Positions 62,200 through 64,000 of a stretch of DNA of 64,000 nt are shown here, in pieces. The stretch lies in the NCBI RefSeq assembly GCF_013141695.1, contig NZ_WHNY01000060.1, positions 186,001-250,000 on the forward strand, given 5' to 3'. The notes beneath the pieces were generated by a model that made no database searches, had not been told where the DNA came from, and saw only the letters and a program-made list of their open reading frames with translations. The DNA comes from Paenibacillus plantarum. Its GTDB lineage: Bacteria > Bacillota > Bacilli > Paenibacillales > NBRC-103111. Position numbers and translations under genes: made by a program. The stretch's first letter is position 1. Every line of letters starts with the position of its first letter.

Positions 62200-63135
62200 A
62201 TGAATAAGAAGTTAGCGATGTTGGGTTTAGGTGTAGCAGTTGGCAGCATGATGCTAGTGACTTCCGTATATGCAGGTGTGGGAGAAGCTCCCGGATATGA
62301 AGCGTTCAAAACAGCGGTGAAACAAACAGCGACGATTAAGAACGTAACACGCCAAGTGAACGTGTCTTTACAGGACAATGGAGCTTCCTTGCTCCAAGTA
62401 AAGTCAACGATCAAAACCGCCGGAGCCGATCAAGTTGGAAGTGCACAAGTGAATGTGCTTAATGGCACGAATGAGCAGCAAACGATTCAATTCTACAGCC
62501 AAGATGGCAAGCAGATTATCAAAACAGCGGATTCTGATGTATACAAAGTCATCGAAGGTGACAATGCGCCAGCGAAGTTCAAAGGACATAACAAAGGCAA
62601 CCATACCGCAGACCCAGAAGTCATCAGCGAAGTGGAAAATGTAGTGGATGCCCTGGTCGGCAACTTGAAAAATTATGTCACGATGGATGACGCAGCTGGT
62701 AACGGGAAGGAAATTCATTTCAAGCTTTCCGGCAGCCAGATTTCTCCGATTGTGAATACCGTGGGTTCACTTGTCATCAAACATGGCACGATGGTCAAAG
62801 ATGAGCCAATGCCAACCAAAGCAAACACACTGGGCATCGACCTTGCCACATTGCGCAACAGCTTGCCGCAGCTTGCTTCCGATATTTCCATGGATGAAGT
62901 CGAAGTAAATGCGAGCGTGGATGGGGATGACCACATAACGAGTCAATCTGCACAAATTCATTTGTCTGGTAAAGATGAGCAAGGTGCTGAGCATGATGTT
63001 GTGCTGCGCATTGACATGACACTATCTAGCTTGAACTCGACAACGCCGGATACGATCGATTTGAACGGCAAGCAAGTGGAGAACGTGAAATTCGATGACA
63101 TGTCAGGCCACAAAAAATGGGGCGAAAAGAACTAA
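62200..63135 (+). CDS. Secreted protein of unknown function
   Basis: A 311-residue protein with a Sec signal peptide (MNKKLAMLGLGVAVGSMMLV, cleavage near VYA). The rest is soluble and rich in beta-strand pattern, with one region GHNKGNHTADPEVISE. I recognise no domain; it resembles secreted proteins found next to Paenibacillus ABC exporters. ATG 62200 follows GGAGG. A terminator-like hairpin separates it from the ABC genes. Confidence 0.75.
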   Translation: MNKKLAMLGLGVAVGSMMLVTSVYAGVGEAPGYEAFKTAVKQTATIKNVTRQVNVSLQDNGASLLQVKSTIKTAGADQVGSAQVNVLNGTNEQQTIQFYSQDGKQIIKTADSDVYKVIEGDNAPAKFKGHNKGNHTADPEVISEVENVVDALVGNLKNYVTMDDAAGNGKEIHFKLSGSQISPIVNTVGSLVIKHGTMVKDEPMPTKANTLGIDLATLRNSLPQLASDISMDEVEVNASVDGDDHITSQSAQIHLSGKDEQGAEHDVVLRIDMTLSSLNSTTPDTIDLNGKQVENVKFDDMSGHKKWGEKN

Positions 63136-63160
63136 GCACTAAGCTCTAAGAAACACCAAA

Positions 63161-63200
63161 GAGGAGCCGTCAACCTCGGTTGACCTCCTCATTCCCTTTT
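63161..63200 (+). terminator. Rho-independent terminator after the secreted protein gene
   Basis: GAGGAG and GTCAACC pair with GGTTGAC and CTCCTC with a two-base bulge, followed by ATTCCCTTTT. Confidence 0.75.
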
Positions 63201-63215
63201 GAGAGGCGGAACGGC

Positions 63216-63953
63216 ATGAAACACGTCGTTGAACTAAACAATGTAACGAAAATATTCAGGAACCTCCGCGGTATCCATCAAGTCAATATGACGGTGCAGC
63301 GTGGTGATATCTATGGTTTTTTTGGGCCAAACGGAGCGGGGAAAACAACCGTCATGAAGATCATGACAGGCCTATCTCAGGCGCAGCAAGGTCAGGTGAA
63401 GCTGTTCGGATACGATGTGAAAACGCAGTATGAGCAAGCGATGGCGAAGGTCGGCGTGTTGATCGAAACGGCAGAAGCCTACACCTACATGAGCGGCAGA
63501 AGAAATCTGGAGCAAGCAGCGCGGTTGTATCCAGGTGTGAGCAAGCAGCGAATAGACGAAGTGCTGGAGATCGTGGACTTAACCCCTTTTCAGCACGAAA
63601 AGGTAGCAGGTTACTCACTGGGCATGAAGCAAAGGCTCGGATTAGCGGCCGCGATGCTCTCAAAGCCAGAACTTCTCATTCTCGATGAACCAACGAACGG
63701 TCTCGACATTGAGGGCATGGTTCATATTCGAGAAATCATCCTGCGGTTAGCACGAGAAGAGCGGATCACGTTCTTAATCTCTTCCCACCTCATCCACGAA
63801 ATGGAGCTGATGTGCAATCGCATTGGCATTATCCATCAAGGGAAGCTCGTCCGTGAGGGACTTGTCTCCGATTTGACCAAAGGCAGCCCATCCTTGGAAG
63901 CCGCTTATCTACGGGAAATTCAAGAAGTCAGGGGGCTTGCCGCTAATGCCTAG
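63216..63953 (+). CDS. ABC exporter ATP-binding protein (BcrA-like)
   Basis: A 245-residue ATPase with Walker A GPNGAGKTT near 36, signature YSLGMKQRLGLA near 132 and Walker B LLILDEPTNGLD. Sequence type fits BcrA/YxlF-like exporters of peptides or antibiotics. ATG 63216 follows GAGGCGG; an in-frame start at 63180 overlaps the terminator. The permease gene begins 8 bp before its stop. Confidence 0.93.
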   Translation: MKHVVELNNVTKIFRNLRGIHQVNMTVQRGDIYGFFGPNGAGKTTVMKIMTGLSQAQQGQVKLFGYDVKTQYEQAMAKVGVLIETAEAYTYMSGRRNLEQAARLYPGVSKQRIDEVLEIVDLTPFQHEKVAGYSLGMKQRLGLAAAMLSKPELLILDEPTNGLDIEGMVHIREIILRLAREERITFLISSHLIHEMELMCNRIGIIHQGKLVREGLVSDLTKGSPSLEAAYLREIQEVRGLAANA

Positions 63954-64000
63954 TATTTTGACAGCAAATGTCTGGAATGAGACGCTGAAACTAGCCTACA
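63946..64000 (+). CDS. ABC-2 type permease, N-terminal fragment
   Basis: The first 18 codons read MPSILTANVWNETLKLAY and run off the window. The N-terminal pattern and the 8-bp overlap with the ATPase gene identify the partner permease of the BcrA-like exporter. Confidence 0.7.
   Translation, partial: MPSILTANVWNETLKLAY

Overview
The window looks like a chromosomal segment of a spore-forming Gram-positive soil bacterium of the Paenibacillus/Cohnella type. This rests on gene content: a caa3-type cytochrome oxidase operon (ctaC-ctaD-ctaE-ctaF, ctaG, DUF420), two GerA-type germinant receptor operons, Cse60-like and YjcZ-like sporulation proteins, strong AGGAGG ribosome binding sites with frequent GTG/TTG starts, and several LplA/LplB/YtcP-type sugar uptake systems paired with large membrane-anchored AraC regulators. 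No rRNA, tRNA, CRISPR array, transposase or prophage was seen.

Layout. 1-4.7 kb: caa3 oxidase structural and assembly genes. 4.9-12.6 kb: a carbohydrate ABC importer (lipoprotein, two permeases, AraC sensor-regulator) closed by a second, paralogous binding lipoprotein. 12.7-14.9 kb: a NatAB-like exporter. 15.1-15.2 kb: remnant of a lost AraC regulator. 15.5-32.1 kb: a polysaccharide-utilisation locus, GC-rich up to about 27 kb and AT-richer afterwards. It holds two permeases, a Tat-exported beta-helix enzyme, a 1261-residue heparinase-like protein with FN3 domains, a GH110-like alpha-1,3-galactosidase, a binding lipoprotein, an AraC regulator, a GH36-like alpha-galactosidase and an SGNH esterase. 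tatA-tatC follow directly. 33-35.6 kb is gene-poor: a glycerate kinase fragment, degenerate sequence, an unrecognised repeat-containing protein and a 62-bp tandem repeat array. 35.6-39.1 kb: gerA-type operon 1 (A-B-C). 39.2-41.5 kb: AraC regulator plus GH27 alpha-galactosidase. 41.7-47.5 kb: GreA/Rnk-like protein, Cse60-like protein, MerR-controlled aldo/keto reductase, a 61-bp tandem array, AIM24 protein, MFS exporter and AraC regulator. 47.6-52.3 kb: MATE exporter, ParE/Phd-type toxin-antitoxin pair, ArsR-type regulator divergent from a GH51 arabinofuranosidase. 52.4-58.1 kb: cytochrome c-551 lipoprotein, LTA-synthase-like enzyme, HelD, YjcZ-like peptide. 58.2-62 kb: gerA-type operon 2 (B-A-C). 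62.2-64 kb: secreted protein of unknown function and the start of another ABC exporter.

How the genes fit together. The main theme is degradation and uptake of galactose-rich, probably acetylated polysaccharide: extracellular cleavage (Tat-exported beta-helix protein), oligosaccharide import (importers without their own ATPase, presumably sharing an MsmX-type ATPase), then trimming by GH110, GH36, GH27, GH51 and a deacetylase under AraC-type control. The most unusual structures are non-coding: two four-copy tandem arrays of unrelated sequence but the same 61-62 bp period, a third degenerate array, a recurrent element just 3' of three genes, and a duplicated leader of about 105 bp in front of two transcription units of the polysaccharide locus. 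No single element can be called a proven new system from sequence alone.
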